In this document: positions 1 to 11,582 of the stretch, in pieces
Position numbering within the stretch: the stretch's first letter is position 1
How the letters are laid out: every line of letters starts with the position of its first letter
DNA from: Gnetum montanum
Taxonomy: Eukaryota > Streptophyta > Gnetopsida > Gnetales > Gnetaceae
Assembly: GCA_015680685.1 (NCBI GenBank)
Contig: MNCI01033658.1
Location: 1 to 64,000, forward strand
Direction of reading: 5' to 3'
DNA length: 64,000 bases
Translations under genes and position numbers: made by a program
The notes under the pieces: generated by a model
Told to the model about the DNA's origin: nothing
Databases searched by the model: none
The model's input: only the letters and a program-made list of their open reading frames with translations

Positions 1-299
1 GCTATGGATGAACAACGATAGGTGCAATTTTGGCATCGGTAGCAATATGTCTTGTTCTTTTTTCTCTCTCTCCTTCTTCTCTTTTAGCTACCAATAAGGT
101 TGGATGTCATTTATGTATAGTGTTCACTTTTGTTATCATGAACACTAATGTTGTCATGTATTGTATTGCTGATCCATTCATTGGGCACATTGAGTCAGTC
201 ATTCCATTTCACTATCAATAGTCATTCAGTCAATAATCCCATACCTTTCCAATATTTTTAAGGAACTCAAGGATGAGTTTTCATTCAGTCATGTAGGTA
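1..299 (+). mobile_element. 3' internal end of a family-1 LTR retrotransposon
   Basis: This is the last internal stretch of an LTR element whose 5' part lies outside the window. The motif GAGTTTTCATTCAGTC at 275-290 is identical to 59558-59573 in the better preserved copy, and both are followed by a purine-rich stretch (degenerate at 291-299) directly abutting the 3' LTR. No reading frame of note is present. The strand is given by the order internal region, polypurine tract, LTR. Confidence 0.75.
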
Positions 300-1329
300 T
301 GATGAACCATGATATTGCGTCCGCGATATCGGATCGACCATGCAATATTGGATACCCGATATCATGGCCTGTCTCCTTATTTATAAATAAGAGACGGTGC
401 CCTTGGTTTCCACAGTTAAGAATTAGTCCCTTAGCCAAACTTTTTCTATTTTCTCCCTCCAAAATTAGAATTATTTCTACGTGCCCGTAGTAGGAATCAT
501 AGAGTGAATGGATCTTTATTCAAGCATTATGTACCTGAGCACACTTTGTGTACAACAATAAAGAAGAACTTTATGATAAACCTTGCAACATATGAAATAG
601 ATTAATTAGTGTTAATTATTATTTAATGCTTTCGTAGTTAATGAATGATTTCTCTCACCCTACAACTCTCTTAGTGAAATACACTCAGTACAACTACTTC
701 AAGCATGCGTGTAGCGCTTGCTAACCTAGTAATGATTAGCGTTTGGTAATCCCAATAGCATTGCACTAGTTGAGGATGTGTACAGCAAGTGGGAATAGAT
801 ACTAGTGTTAGAAGTATATAGATTAGATTAATTAGTGTTAATTATTATTTAATGCTTTCGTAGTTAATTAATGATTTCTCTCACCTTACAACTCTCTTAG
901 TTAAATACACTTAATACGATGGCTTCGAGCATGGGTGTAGTGCTTGGTAACCCAGTAACGATTATCGTTTGGTAATCCCAATAGCATTGCACTGGTTCAA
1001 GATGTGTATAGCAAGTGGGAACGGATACTAGTGTTAGGAGTACTTAGAAATTAATTAATGAAAAGTCAAGTTATATTAGTTACTTAGTTACTTCTCTCTC
1101 CCCTCCTTATTAGCGCAAGATATAAAACACATAAAAACCATAAAAATCATATACCTCAAGCTTAACCATACAACCATGACATACAAGTAAGTTTGGGAAG
1201 ACAACGATTAATCAACTTGTTATTGTTCCACAAAGGTGCATAGGCACTTAGTCCTTGGAATTCAACTGGATCGTGTGTGAAACACTCATATTCATATGGT
1301 TGAGTGTAGGGGTACCTTGCCACTCATCA
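300..1329 (+). repeat. 3' LTR, family 1
   Basis: The LTR starts TGATGAAC and ends CACTCATCA, matching the ends of the LTRs at 3864-4721, 26002-27026 and 59583-60587. A TATA box (TATAAATAAGAG, 382-393) and a poly(A) signal (AATAAA, 557-562) sit in the same order and spacing as in the other copies. The CG-rich palindromes upstream of the TATA box are decayed here (318-362). At about 1030 bp it is longer than the solo copy because of an internal tandem duplication. Confidence 0.88.
601..1052 (+). repeat. 226-bp tandem duplication inside the LTR
   Basis: Two head-to-tail copies start with ATTAATTAGTGTTAATTATT at 601 and at 827. Both contain the U5 segment with TTTGGTAATCCCAATAGCATT and end near the ACTAGTGTTAG motif. 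The copies differ by scattered substitutions. The duplication is not seen in the other LTR copies, so it is private to this insertion. Confidence 0.85.
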
Positions 1330-1865
1330 ACTTACAACAACAATCTTGATATTTACCTTGGCAATCCTTTGCAATAAATGACCCAAATCATTATGGGTGT
1401 TTCTGAATCATTAGAGAAACAACTCTCATCCCACTCTTTCAAGCATGAGAGTGCAAAGGTTCAGTGGAAAGATCAAAAAATATAAGTCTAAGCCTACAAC
1501 AAAAATCTTAATATTTTCATACAAGCATTGTGAAGGTGGTTAAACAAGAAAGAAGAGAAAAATGTGAGAAAATCAGCCCTTACTAGCCATTATCAAACAT
1601 AACAAAGATGGATCATTTTACCTCCTTGCTTAAATATCTTGCTTACTAGGAGGAATTATCCAAATATTGGATTGCCATGCCGCACTTATTTTCTTCCTCT
1701 TTGCTATCTCTTGTAGCAGTGACCTCTTCTCTTCCTTCCCAACCACACTTCTTGTTGATGTATCCTTCTCTTTTTTTTGTATTCTGCAAAGCTAATTTGT
1801 CCTTGTATGTGTCCCCTTTTTTCCTCTCCTCCTCTTCCTATTTGTAGATGGAATAAGGGATAATC
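1330..1865. other. Spacer without recognisable gene
   Basis: AT-rich sequence with pyrimidine-rich runs towards the right end. No long reading frame, RNA gene or transposon terminus was recognised. The segment TCCTCTTCCTATTTGTAG near 1833 recurs near 1948, next to the 47-bp minisatellite. Confidence 0.5.
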
Positions 1866-1986
1866 AATGGTTTCTTGTAACTAATTTCTTGGGGACTATT
1901 CATATTCTTTTCTTTCTTTTTAAAGTTCTCCCTCCCTCTCTCTCTCTCCCTCTTCCTATTTGTAGGTGGAATAAGGGATAATGAAT

Positions 1987-2270
1987 GGTTTCTTTAATTA
2001 ACCTGTTGGGGACTATTTGTATTATTTTCTTTAGTTTCTTGTAACTAACTTGTCAGGGATTGTTCGTATTCTTTTCTTTGGTTTCTTGTAACTAACTAGT
2101 TGGGGACTGTTTATATTTTTTTATTTGGTTTCTTGTAACTAACTAGTTGGGGACTATTTATATTCTTTTATTTGGTTTCTTGTAACTGACTAGTTGGGGA
2201 CTATTCGTATTCTTTTCTTTGGTTTCTTGTAACTAATTAGTTAGGGATTGTTCCTATTCTTTTCTTTCTT
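1987..2270 (+). repeat. 47-bp minisatellite, six copies
   Basis: The motif TTTCTTGTAACTAACTAG recurs at 1989 (degenerate), 2035, 2082, 2129, 2176 and 2223, a steady 46-47-bp spacing. Each unit continues with TTGGGGACT and a T-rich tail. A further diverged copy sits at 1871, separated by a duplicated pyrimidine-rich segment. No function is implied. Confidence 0.85.
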
Positions 2271-3139
2271 TTTAAAGTTATCTCTCTTTTCAACCATGAA
2301 TCATGAGTTCAATTCTCTTCATGATCACTATAATAAAATCAATAAAGTATGTATATTCATAGGCTACAAGTTCAATTCCTAAATCAATAATTTTTGATAT
2401 TTTAGAATTCAGATTTTGCTAGATCTCAGGTTCAATTCCTCTTGAACATCCCAACATAATATTTCTCTCTTTATCATTTAGAATTGTCATAAGATGCAAG
2501 GAAATAGTTTTCAAATAGATTCATGACAAGGGAAATTCAAGATACATAATCAAATAAGGCACCTTCTTTTTCAAGTCATTAGTGATGTGAATTTTCCCAT
2601 CGTCTTACAATCCTTGAAAGGTCATCATGTGACCTTTCTACAGCAATGGAGAGGGTACTTATACTATACTATTTTAAAATAAAAAGAGTAATGCATCACA
2701 TTTAGATAAATAAAATATAAAGCTACAATATTTGCATAAAGTATCCCTAATTCATGGGTCAGGTTCCTCCAACTTGATTCATAGGTCAAGTTCCTTAATA
2801 TGAGCATTCATTTGCATTTCAACATACCTATTTTAGCTCTTGAGGGACACCTTAGAGCATTGTCCTCTATTTCTCAGCATATCTATTGAAATAGAATAGA
2901 AAATATTTTTTTTCCCATATATCATTTATTATTATTATTCTAAAACATTCCCAATATGTATTTTAAAACATATTTCTTGTGCATAAACTATTAAAACATT
3001 TAATCATAATACATAAAATATGATCAGTACATTTATTACTATTCCAATTAGCCTTTTCCACCAAAGCACACACATAACTTGTCCACAAAACATGACCATA
3101 GACACACCAAAAGACTATTACAATCATTAATGTAAAAAT
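2271..3139. other. Spacer, nothing recognised
   Basis: AT-rich sequence with no supported gene. Its right end may hold the decayed continuation of the minus-strand Copia element whose gag begins further right. Confidence 0.4.
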
Positions 3140-4910
3140 TCAAGGAGAAGTGGTTCATTACACCTCTTCCACCACATACCCAACATTCTATTGAAAATGC
3201 ATCATGATTTGAATTTAAAAAAATTCTTATCTTTATCCTGACCTTTCGTGTTGGATTGGTTAGGCCTTGGTTGATTGAAGCTTCTTCCTTTTCTTACAAG
3301 AAGTCTTTGAAGTTTTGTTGATAGAAGAGTTATTTCTTCCTCACTATTCATTTCTTGTTCAGTCAGTTCCTTCTCTTTTGATGTTGATTTCAAGGCTATA
3401 GGATTTTCTTTTATCTCTCCTTCACTTATGAGGTTCATTTCATAGGCAATAAGATCACTTTGGAGCTCTTTAAATTTTAGGACCAAAAAATCTCTAGTTT
3501 CTTCCATAGTTACAACCTTAGGTCTAAAATTAGATTGTAGTGTTCTAATCATTTTTATAATTACATCACTTTTAGGCAAGCCCTTTCCTATACCCCTAAT
3601 TGCTACAACTAGATCATTCATCCTAGAAAAATAATCTTTAATCTTTTCACCTTTCCTCATATTAAGTTTGTCATATTTACTTTACAAGACAAAGAGTTGT
3701 GATTATGTGACTATAGATGTGCCCTCATAGGTAGTGTCTAAGGTTTTCTAAATTTTCTTATCAATATTACATCTAGCTATTCTATTAAATTTAGACATAT
3801 TTAATGCACAATATAAATAATTTTTTTCTTTAGAATCATACATAAACCTATCTCTTTCGTTAGTGATGAGACGCGGTTTACACTAGGCCGCGATATCGCG
3901 ACCGACGCGATATCGCATCCCATGCGATATCGCGTATGCCATATCGCGTCTTCTCCTGCGATATCGCGTCGCGCCGCCATTGCTATAAATAAGAGGCAGC
4001 ACTCCCTTCATTTCCCAATCCTGGCTAGTGTACCGAAGCTCTGGCAGATCGATCACTCCAGAGTTAGATTAATTTCCCATGTGCCCGCAGTAGGAGTCCT
4101 AGCGTGAACGGCTCTTTATTCGAGCAGCTTGTAACCTGAGCCCAAGTTGTGTACGGCAATAAAGATGAACTTGATTGGATAAACCTTGCAGTACATGGTT
4201 TTATTGCTTTCTTTCCTGCTTTCCTAGTGCGTTCAAGTACGACTTGATTACAAGCGTCTACGGACGTGTACGGCTAGTCAAGGAATCGGCTGCTTATCAC
4301 ACGTAGGCTAAATAGGTGCCTCAGTACGACCACTTCGAGCACTTGCGTTACGTGTGGCGATCCCAGTAACGATTAGCGTTTGGTAAGCTGCAGTTGCATA
4401 GTTCAGGGTGTGTCCGGCAAGTGGGAACGGATGCTGACGCTAGTTAACTTAGACTTAGATCTTAGTTAGAGTTAGTTTAGTTTTCTCAACCCTTTCTCCT
4501 GTTAACATAGAAGATAAGCCGAAAATACCAAAAAAATCACATACCTCAGACTTGCTTAACCATACACCGTGACATATACAAGCAAGCCTTGGAAGACAAC
4601 GAACGATTAACCCCAAGTGTTTCTTGTGGCGTTAAGGCATTTAGTCTGCGGAGTTCGACCGGATCGCGCGTGTACGCTCGTATTCGTATGGTAGAGTGTA
4701 GGGGTACCTCGCCACTCATCAGTTAGGCATCCATTTTTTTCATGGCTTAAGAAGTTTTGATGCACTGTCAATGGGCAATGTGTAGCCTTCAAGGATTTAC
4801 TTTCATACCTCAAATTCCATGGACTTGAAGAAACCTTGCATCATTGCCTTCCAATATGCAAAGTCAAACCCATCAAACATTAGTGGCTTTGTGTAAGATG
4901 TTCTTTCCAT
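3140..4910 (-). pseudogene. Copia gag (UBN2-type), split by a solo LTR
   Basis: This is the capsid polyprotein of a Ty1/Copia retrotransposon. The ATG is at 4910-4908, 43 bases after the primer-binding site; the N-terminus begins MERTSYTKPLMFDGFDF, a typical Copia gag start with an aromatic after DG-F. The frame is interrupted by the family-1 LTR at 3864-4721. It resumes at 3863 with ALNMSKFNRI and runs through RKGEKIKDYFSRM (open 3660-3202). A degenerate zinc-knuckle-like CWVCGGRG follows near 3190-3160. Several in-frame stops (for example near 3800 and 3710) and the absence of protease, integrase and reverse transcriptase mark it as a dead 5' fragment. Family assignment rests on the UBN2-like pattern plus the adjacent initiator-Met primer site. 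Confidence 0.75.
3864..4721 (+). mobile_element. Solo LTR, family 1, with target duplication
   Basis: The LTR begins TGATGAGACGCGG and ends CGCCACTCATCA. It is flanked on both sides by GTTAG (3859-3863 and 4722-4726), a perfect 5-bp target-site duplication. TATA box TATAAATAAGAG is at 3984-3995 and AATAAA at 4158-4163. Upstream of the TATA box lie five CGATATCGCG-type palindromes between 3886 and 3970. No internal region is present, so it is a solo LTR left by recombination between the two LTRs of one element. It sits inside the Copia gag remnant. Confidence 0.93.
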
Positions 4911-4952
4911 AGTTCACTCTTGAAAGTTGAAGCATGAACTTGAGAGTACTGG

Positions 4953-4964
4953 GCTCTAATACCA
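4953..4964 (-). other. Primer-binding site for initiator Met tRNA (Copia)
   Basis: Read on the minus strand the sequence is TGGTATTAGAGC, one base off the usual Copia priming site TGGTATCAGAGC complementary to the 3' end of initiator methionine tRNA. It lies two bases inside the LTR edge at 4967, the normal spacing. It fixes the orientation of the gag remnant and the LTR. Confidence 0.85.
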
Positions 4965-4966
4965 CT

Positions 4967-5960
4967 TGTGAATTGAGAACTTAGAATGGGAGTTGAATAA
5001 GTTCCCTTATTAAAATTACATGAGCCACATGAACATACTAAATTTTACATGGTTTTCCAACTTGGGTACATCCACACTCAAAGGGTAGAATCTGTGCACA
5101 CCTCCAGACTTTATTTCATTTTTTTAAAAAAAGGTAGTTTGAAGGGCATCACACCCTATACAAGCTCCAAGTTCTGCTCTAGAGTGTTTCATCACTATGA
5201 AACCACTCAACCCTACAAGATCCCAACAAGCTTAGAATGAGGTTTCAAGGATCCTGTGAACGTTACAAAATTGAGCTTTGCTCCAAAGTGTTTTAATATT
5301 ATAAAACCACTCAATCCCATAGGATCTTGACAAACTCAATATGAATTCCTTCTTGCAAGAAGCACATCATGCTTGCAAGGCTACAAGAAACAAAGAAAAG
5401 AATAAGAAAAGAATGTAACTAAATTTATAGGTCCTTGTAGTCGAAGCTTAGTGCAAATTATAATCAAGAAAATGATGTTACGACGAGGAGCAAGAATAGA
5501 ATTACATAGAATAGATAATGAGGAGCTTATATGTGAATAATTCTTGTACAATTCCCAAGATTTTGACATCATCTTATAGCCTTGAAGTTTCTGAAAACTC
5601 ATCGAAATTCATGCAACTACTACCAAATAGCTAGTGTAGATGTCTACTTCGAAGCTTGGACATCTAACTAAGATTGCCCTTAATTCAAGAGAGATGTCTA
5701 TCTAGTAGATGGGATGTTTATAGTGGGATGTCTACAAGGAGATGTCTACTATTGGAGATAGACATGTCTACTATTTTTCAAAGACATTTCCTCAAATTTT
5801 AAGCTTTGACTTCTAAGGCTTTTTCCTATTAATTTTCCTTCTTAGTAGTTCTTTAAGCATCTTTATTTAACTTACAATCTATGTTTTTGTCCATGCTCTC
5901 ATCTTGCCCATGTAGTCTTCATTTTGACATCTTGCCCTAGATCTCATTTCCTTGAGTACT
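4967..5960 (-). repeat. Copia 5' LTR, family 3
   Basis: The inner edge is sharp (minus strand ends AATTCACA just before the primer site). The outer edge is approximate. On the minus strand the text around GTTGGAAAACCATGTAA, CATTCTAAGCTTGT and ACTTCAAGGCTATAAGA is shared with the plus-strand LTR at about 45880-47035, which establishes a dispersed LTR family. A segment rich in the motif GACATCT (5640-5790) has a counterpart at 46180-46340. The two copies are strongly diverged, so these are old insertions. Confidence 0.7.
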
Positions 5961-6249
5961 CAAATCTCATTGTGAAGCTCTTGTTTATGTCCTACAAAAT
6001 CATTATCCACCACAAGCATTCTATTTTCTCCATTTTCCTTAAGGTTTTCACATACCAAAAGGTCAACACAACTATCATTTCATGCATAGCCTATACTATG
6101 AAATATTTCACTATTACCATATATATGAGTGCATCCTAGAAAACTCTAGACATGGTGTGCCTAAGAAGCATTCTACCAAAATTATGGCAACAAATGTTAA
6201 TATGAATGATTTAAGTGACAAAGATGTCACTACATGATCACTATTGCTA

Positions 6250-6498
6250 ATGAAGAATGACATATGGAACATTCAAGAATTTGAAATTATGGCAACCATA
6301 ATGCAACTTTTTGCCTTAAATGTCAACACATGCAAATGCAAACATTGCTACACATTATTTCAATCACTGTCAACTTTGGATAGCCATAACTCAATGCATC
6401 ACATGTTGACATATACAAATGTGCAAGCTACAACCAAATATTTACATCAAAATCTGAACTCTATGGACATCAATGAGTCCATACCACCTAACCCATAG
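6250..6498 (+). CDS. Short C2H2 zinc-finger reading frame (uncertain)
   Basis: An 82-codon frame from the first ATG (an in-frame stop lies just upstream at 6235). Residues 30-50 match the classical C2H2 finger exactly: Cys30-x2-Cys33, Phe37, Leu43, His46-x3-His50, with spacing C-x2-C-x3-F-x5-L-x2-H-x3-H. The plant-typical QALGGH helix is absent (TLDSH instead). The rest is low-complexity and unrecognised. No promoter, intron or neighbouring gene supports expression. It may be a captured or decayed fragment of a zinc-finger gene rather than a working gene. The motif is visible; function as a DNA- or RNA-binding protein would be inference. Confidence 0.35.
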   Translation: MKNDIWNIQEFEIMATIMQLFALNVNTCKCKHCYTLFQSLSTLDSHNSMHHMLTYTNVQATTKYLHQNLNSMDINESIPPNP

Positions 6499-6724
6499 TA
6501 AATATCATAATCTTTGTTTTCTCCTAATCTTGCAAAGTATTATTGTTTGTGCAAGGCATCTTCATAATTAATACTTATTTTTATATAATGTGTCATGATA
6601 ATTTTTGTTTTCTACTAAACATGTACAGATACTCCTCTAACTATGATACAAATCTTAGATAGTATTTCTGCATGATATTTTCACAATTAATACTTCTTGT
6701 GAAGCAATGTTTGTTCACAATTAG

Positions 6725-6896
6725 CACACCATTGCTACTAGCTTAGCTATTTTTATCTAATAAGGTTGAGAGGAAATCCTAGACTTATCACTAGGCAAGG
6801 AACAAGGCACACATTGTCACTACTAGCTTAGCTTTTTATATCTAATAAGGCCAAGAGAAAATCCTAGATTTCAATGTCACTAGGCAAGGAACAAGC
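6725..6896 (+). repeat. Tandem duplication, about 90 bp
   Basis: Two adjacent copies share CTACTAGCTTAGCT, a TCTAATAAGG segment, AGAAAATCCTAGA-type text and CACTAGGCAAGGAACAAG. Copy one is about 6725-6812 and copy two about 6813-6896. The origin is unknown. Confidence 0.75.
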
Positions 6897-9590
6897 CTCA
6901 AAAACTCTTTGCATACTCTTGGCCATTCTTTTCCATCTTCTTTAAGAAAGTTGATCATGTTTATGAAAAAGCACGGACAAGAATTAGGATATAAATAACC
7001 ATAAAAAGTTCAAAAAATTTATGCTTCTTGAGAGTGAAAAGTATTCTTAAGTGTAATTTAGGGTTAATCCTTTGCAACTAAATTTGTAGTAAAACACACC
7101 ACATTACATTCATTAGCTTCGGCTACAGGATTGACAAATGCTTATAAACTAGCAACCACGTTAAATTGAACTCCTAAACAATAACATATGATAGTTATGA
7201 AAAATGTATATAGTGTTCTACTGTTGCCACATGAATACCAAGTATGAGTCATTAGTCGAAATGTAACAATGTTGCCTCCACATTGTTTGACACCCCAAGG
7301 AATTCCCTTAGATCTAATGGATCTAGGGCGAAAGACCTAGGAAATACACCTCTAAACAAGCAAGCAATCCTTGGAAGGGAGCGAATGGCACAACAACTTC
7401 TTAACAAGAGAGAATACACCTCAAGGAGAACCTCTAAACTCCAAATGAGGATTTAGCAAACAAGTACATAAGCAACCCTTTAGACATCATCAATGGAAGG
7501 GGTGACAATGTATCTACAAGGGGTGCCTCATCCCCGGACCCCTCACAATCTGGTACAAGGTTCAACAAGGCACCACACCAAAACTATTCAATCCTAGTTG
7601 CCTACATATCTATGGCCACTGTAGAATCAAGGCCATGTAGTTCTCCATGTGAGGATAGTATGAAGATAACTTAGAGAGGGATGCAACATGATGGAGTCCT
7701 ACTACTGGCTTGGTATCGCCAAGCTAGAATGGGTTTTCTAACACATGAGTGTCACTTAAGGGCATATCAAAGTGTTCCATGGCCCTTGAACCATGGGGAG
7801 AGATTAGGAGAGCTGCCATCCTAAGACCTCTCATGCATAGAAAGCTACCTTTACATCCAATCAATTAAGCTTTATGCAATTTTCAATATTCCACTTCCTT
7901 GAATCTTTCTTTTTTCCCTTCCATGTGCAAATTAAAATGCACATGCACCCTAAAAGAAATGATGATATGTTCAAGGACCCACCAAGTACCACACATGAAA
8001 AGTACAAAGAAATCTAAAAATAAAAATCCAAAGCATAAAAATACATTGAAATAAGCATTAATGTCAATCAATTTAAGCATTGGATTAGAAATCCTTTAAA
8101 ATAGCATTATTTCTTTAGGTGAAACAACATAATCAACATCTTAATGCCTAGGGCAAGGTATGAATTTGCCATTTAATCTTGGCTATAATGAAATGTTAGC
8201 AAACATTTTACACAAAAAATTACTTGTAAATATTTACTTCACATGTCAAATTTATAAAAAAAAAATTTAATATAAGATATTAAAATCCCTAAATCATTAA
8301 TCACGAATTTTAAGTAAAATCCAAATCTCTTCCAAAGTTAAATCTTTGCTTGTCCTCAAAGTTCATTGGAAGTTTGAGCTAAATTTTCCATTGATGTTTG
8401 ATTTTCGTTACTTATTCAACATTGCACTTGCTATCAAAATCAAATGAGATGATATTTAAGTTTCTACCAAAACCATATACAAGTAACACACAAGAAAAGA
8501 GGACTTCCTTGGCAAATATACAAATTATTTTTTAGTAAAATCGTTGAATATGCTTTTGGTTCTATTCAAAATAAAAATTGCAATGGCCTATTATCAAAAA
8601 ACAATTGCAAATTTGATGTGAAAAATTGTGCATAAGCAACTTTTAAGTGTATTAAAAGCTGACTGGTTTCTATAAGACTAATAAGAACAAGGTAGGACAT
8701 TAGCCTCAATCTAGCTATACCATGGTCAATCTAACTTTAGTATCAATATATGCAAATAAATCAGGTAGTGAAACAACTCCATGCAATGAGTGAAGAAATA
8801 CTTGGATTAACATATTGTTTTATTTGCTTTCTTAAAATTTCTATGAGCAACTTATTCTCAACTTGTCACAACAAAGACAATAAGAGAATCTTAAGCCAAA
8901 ACCGTAGATGCATAAAAGGCTAAAACCACTAGTTGAACCTCTCATGAAGTAAAATATAGTTGATGATTTCAACATCTAGACTAACAATGTTAATCAATGA
9001 TGTTTTGGAAAAACCTTACATATTATCATGACAAGATTTATATAATATTTCTCCAATTTTAAAAAACTTGTATTCAAAGTTTTCGAAAGTATTTGACATT
9101 AAATATAGAGTAACATGTACAAAACATCTTGCAAAATCACACGATAGCCAAAGCTAAGAATTTTGGCAACAAGTAATTTTGAAATCGAACTCGATAAAAG
9201 AATGCAACATTTGCCAATTGCAAAATGATTAAGGTTTTCATTGCGCAGGAATAGAAAACACGAGTTTCGTTTTGGTAAAGAAATTAAATAAGCCCGCAAA
9301 TCAAATGAATTAAACGGATTTTCGGTTCAGGGCTTTGCCTTAACCAAACAATTTTTCCAATCATGCTAAACTACAGACGCAATTTTTCTTGGAACGTGCT
9401 GTTGATCTCGTGCCACCACGAGATAAACTGACGTCAAAAAACTAATCAAACAAGAGAGTCCAAGTTTTGCATGATACGCTCATCCGAAAGGAAACAAAAA
9501 GATGAACCGCAGCAAAATCCCTGGGAACTCCCAACACTCGTGACGCCGGATATCGTACGAAAGTAAAATTAACAGATCAATTCTCATGAA
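6897..9590. other. Spacer; possible Gypsy 3' fossil near 8345-8400
   Basis: No gene is supported. On the minus strand around 8400-8345 the text TTGAGGACAAGC, then a purine-rich stretch, resembles the GAGGACGAG-plus-polypurine signature that precedes the 3' LTR of Ty3/Gypsy elements (compare 59552-59582). No matching LTR edge was identified, so this is only a hint. Short frames at 7883-8080 and 9099-9299 show no family signature. Confidence 0.35.
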
Positions 9591-9591
9591 A

Positions 9592-10655
9592 ACAAAACAT
9601 CGCAAACACATCCTTACAAAATCCAAATTACAAATACAAAGTCTGAACGTACGGTTTCGATTGCCCGCTTCAAACACAAGCACAGAAACTAAACACCATT
9701 CTCATAAAAATTTACAAAATCCAAATTAGCACTGAAACAAAACACCATTCTCATAAAAATTTACAAAATCTAATCTAAATTAGCACCGAAACAAAACAGA
9801 TAGACCATTCTCATAAAAATTTACAAAATTCAAATTACAAAGACTGAATGAATGATTTCGATAATGCCCCTTCAAACACAACAACAAACAAAACAGATAG
9901 ACCATTCTTATAAAAATTTACAAAATCTAAATTACAAAGATTGAACGTATAGTTTTGATAATGCCCTTCAAACACAAGCACACAAACAAAACAGATAGAC
10001 CATTCTCATAAAAATTTACAAAATTCAAATCACAAAATCACAAAGACTGAACATATGGTTTCAATAATGCCCGCTTCAAACACAACCACAGAAAGAAACA
10101 AACAGATATACCATTCTCATAAAAATTTATAAAATCCAAATTATAAAGATTCAATGTATGGTTTAGATAATGCCCACTTCAAACAAAATAGACCATTCTT
10201 ATAAAAATTTACAAAATCCAAATTACAAAAGACTGAGGGTATAGTTTCCATAATGCCCACTTCAAACACAAGCACAGAACGTATTCTGTATGATATGGTT
10301 TCGATCGATAATGATAATGCCGCTTCAAACACAACCACAGAAACAAAACAGATAGACCATTCTCATAAAACTTTACAAAATCCAAATTACAAAGACTGAA
10401 AGTATGGTTTCGATAATGCCTACTTCAAACACAAGCACAGAAACAAAGACTCAATGTATGGTTTCGATAATGCCCGCTTCCAAACAAAACAGATAGACCA
10501 TTCTTATAAAAATTTACAAAATCCAAATTACAAAAGACTGAACGTATAGTTTCGATAATGCCCACTTCAAACACAAGCACAGAACGTATGGTTTCGATAA
10601 TGCCCACTTCAAGAAACAAAACAAAACAGATAGACCATTCTCATAAAAATTCAAC
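9592..10655 (-). repeat. ~98-bp minisatellite just downstream of the C2 gene
   Basis: About ten units carry ACCATTCTCATAAAAATTT, then ACAAAATCCAAATTACAAAG, GGTTTCGATAATGCC and CTTCAAACACAAGCACAGAA. Unit starts by ACCATTCT are near 9699, 9750, 9805, 9901, 9999, 10110, 10192, 10357, 10498 and 10636. Some units carry an extra GTTTCGATAATGCC block, giving 140-165-bp variants. The array ends about 90 bp beyond the stop codon of the minus-strand C2 gene, so it could lie in that gene's 3' UTR or terminator. Small minus-strand frames across it merely repeat the unit. Confidence 0.9.
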
Positions 10656-10742
10656 TTCCAACCTCCACCAACGACAACAACAAGAAGCCAACGACCAGGA
10701 CAAAGAATTTACAGAAAGAAAAAAGCAGCAGCAGCAGCTGCT

Positions 10743-11582
10743 CTAAAAGTCCATGCCACCATCAAATCCTCCATCAAAGCCACCATCATCAAATCCTGCA
10801 TCATAGCCACCATCATAGCCGCCACCATGGCTAGCAGCACCGCCGATCAAATCACCAATAAGAAGCCCACCAAGGGCACCGCCAAGAAGGCCGGCGCCCA
10901 ATCCCAGTCCAAACTTATTCTTCCGCGGCCGTTGCGCTGGCTGCGCATAATACCCCTGCCCCTGCCCCTGATAATAACCCTGTGTCGCCGGATAATAGCC
11001 CTGTGCCGCCGGATATCCAGCCGGAGCCGGGGTTCCCGCCGCGGGATACGCCGAAGAGCCCGGCGCAAGGTGCGCCGGATACGCCGGATACGCCGTCACA
11101 GGCTCACCCCTGGTCGCGTACGCCGACGGCGGAGGCGGAGGCGGAGAATCGGGTTGGTCGGCAAGTTTGACGGAGATGTTGACGATCCCGTTGGGCTTGC
11201 CGCTGGAGGGCTTGTGGAGCTGGTAGCTGCAGAACTCGGCGGTGCCGCCGGATTTCTTCAGGAAATCGGCGAGCGGCACCGTGGCGCGGCCCAGCTCGTG
11301 GTCGGAAAGCGTGCCGTTGCTGAACACGGCCACCGTCAGCGCCACGTGGCCGGCCTGCAACTGTTGCTCGGGGAGGACCAGGCGCACGCCGAAGTTCCAG
11401 TTGGGGTCGGTGCCACCCTCGGTGTCCAGCGGCGTCCGTTGGCGTTGCCCCTGCCCCTGCCCCTGCCCCGTGGCGCTGACCACGGCGTACGTCTTCATTT
11501 TCCCGGGGCTCGGGAACAACTTGTTGCCCTTCTTTATGTCCCGCGCCGATATCACAGTCACCTCCGCTTGCCTCGTCTCCAT
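10743..11582 (-). CDS. SRC2-like: SRC2-like C2-domain protein (cold/stress family)
   Basis: A single-exon gene of 279 residues. The family (soybean SRC2 and relatives) consists of small C2 proteins at membranes, induced by cold and other stress. The C2 domain covers residues 1-140: METRQAEVTVISARDIKKGN, then KMKTYAVV (28-35), TDPNWNF (58-64) and DHELGRATVPL (94-104). A polyproline run (147-152), a Pro/Ala/Tyr/Gln segment with GYYPATQGYY (153-217), a basic RPRKNK (218-223), a glycine-zipper-like hydrophobic stretch (225-249) and a Gly/Asp/Phe tail (251-279) follow. I chose ATG 11582 because it aligns with the family start and has G at +4; the frame extends upstream only to a TTG. Odd points: Lys30 stands where family members usually have the calcium-binding Asp (KMD), and a GQ/RQ insertion lies at 39-49. 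GC content is far above the surroundings. Confidence 0.92.
   Translation of the reverse strand: METRQAEVTVISARDIKKGNKLFPSPGKMKTYAVVSATGQGQGQGQRQRTPLDTEGGTDPNWNFGVRLVLPEQQLQAGHVALTVAVFSNGTLSDHELGRATVPLADFLKKSGGTAEFCSYQLHKPSSGKPNGIVNISVKLADQPDSPPPPPPSAYATRGEPVTAYPAYPAHLAPGSSAYPAAGTPAPAGYPAAQGYYPATQGYYQGQGQGYYAQPAQRPRKNKFGLGLGAGLLGGALGGLLIGDLIGGAASHGGGYDGGYDAGFDDGGFDGGFDGGMDF

Noticed and set aside
9480-10619. Minus-strand frames reading FEVGIIETIRSV and similar
   Set aside because: They are translations of the ~98-bp minisatellite unit.
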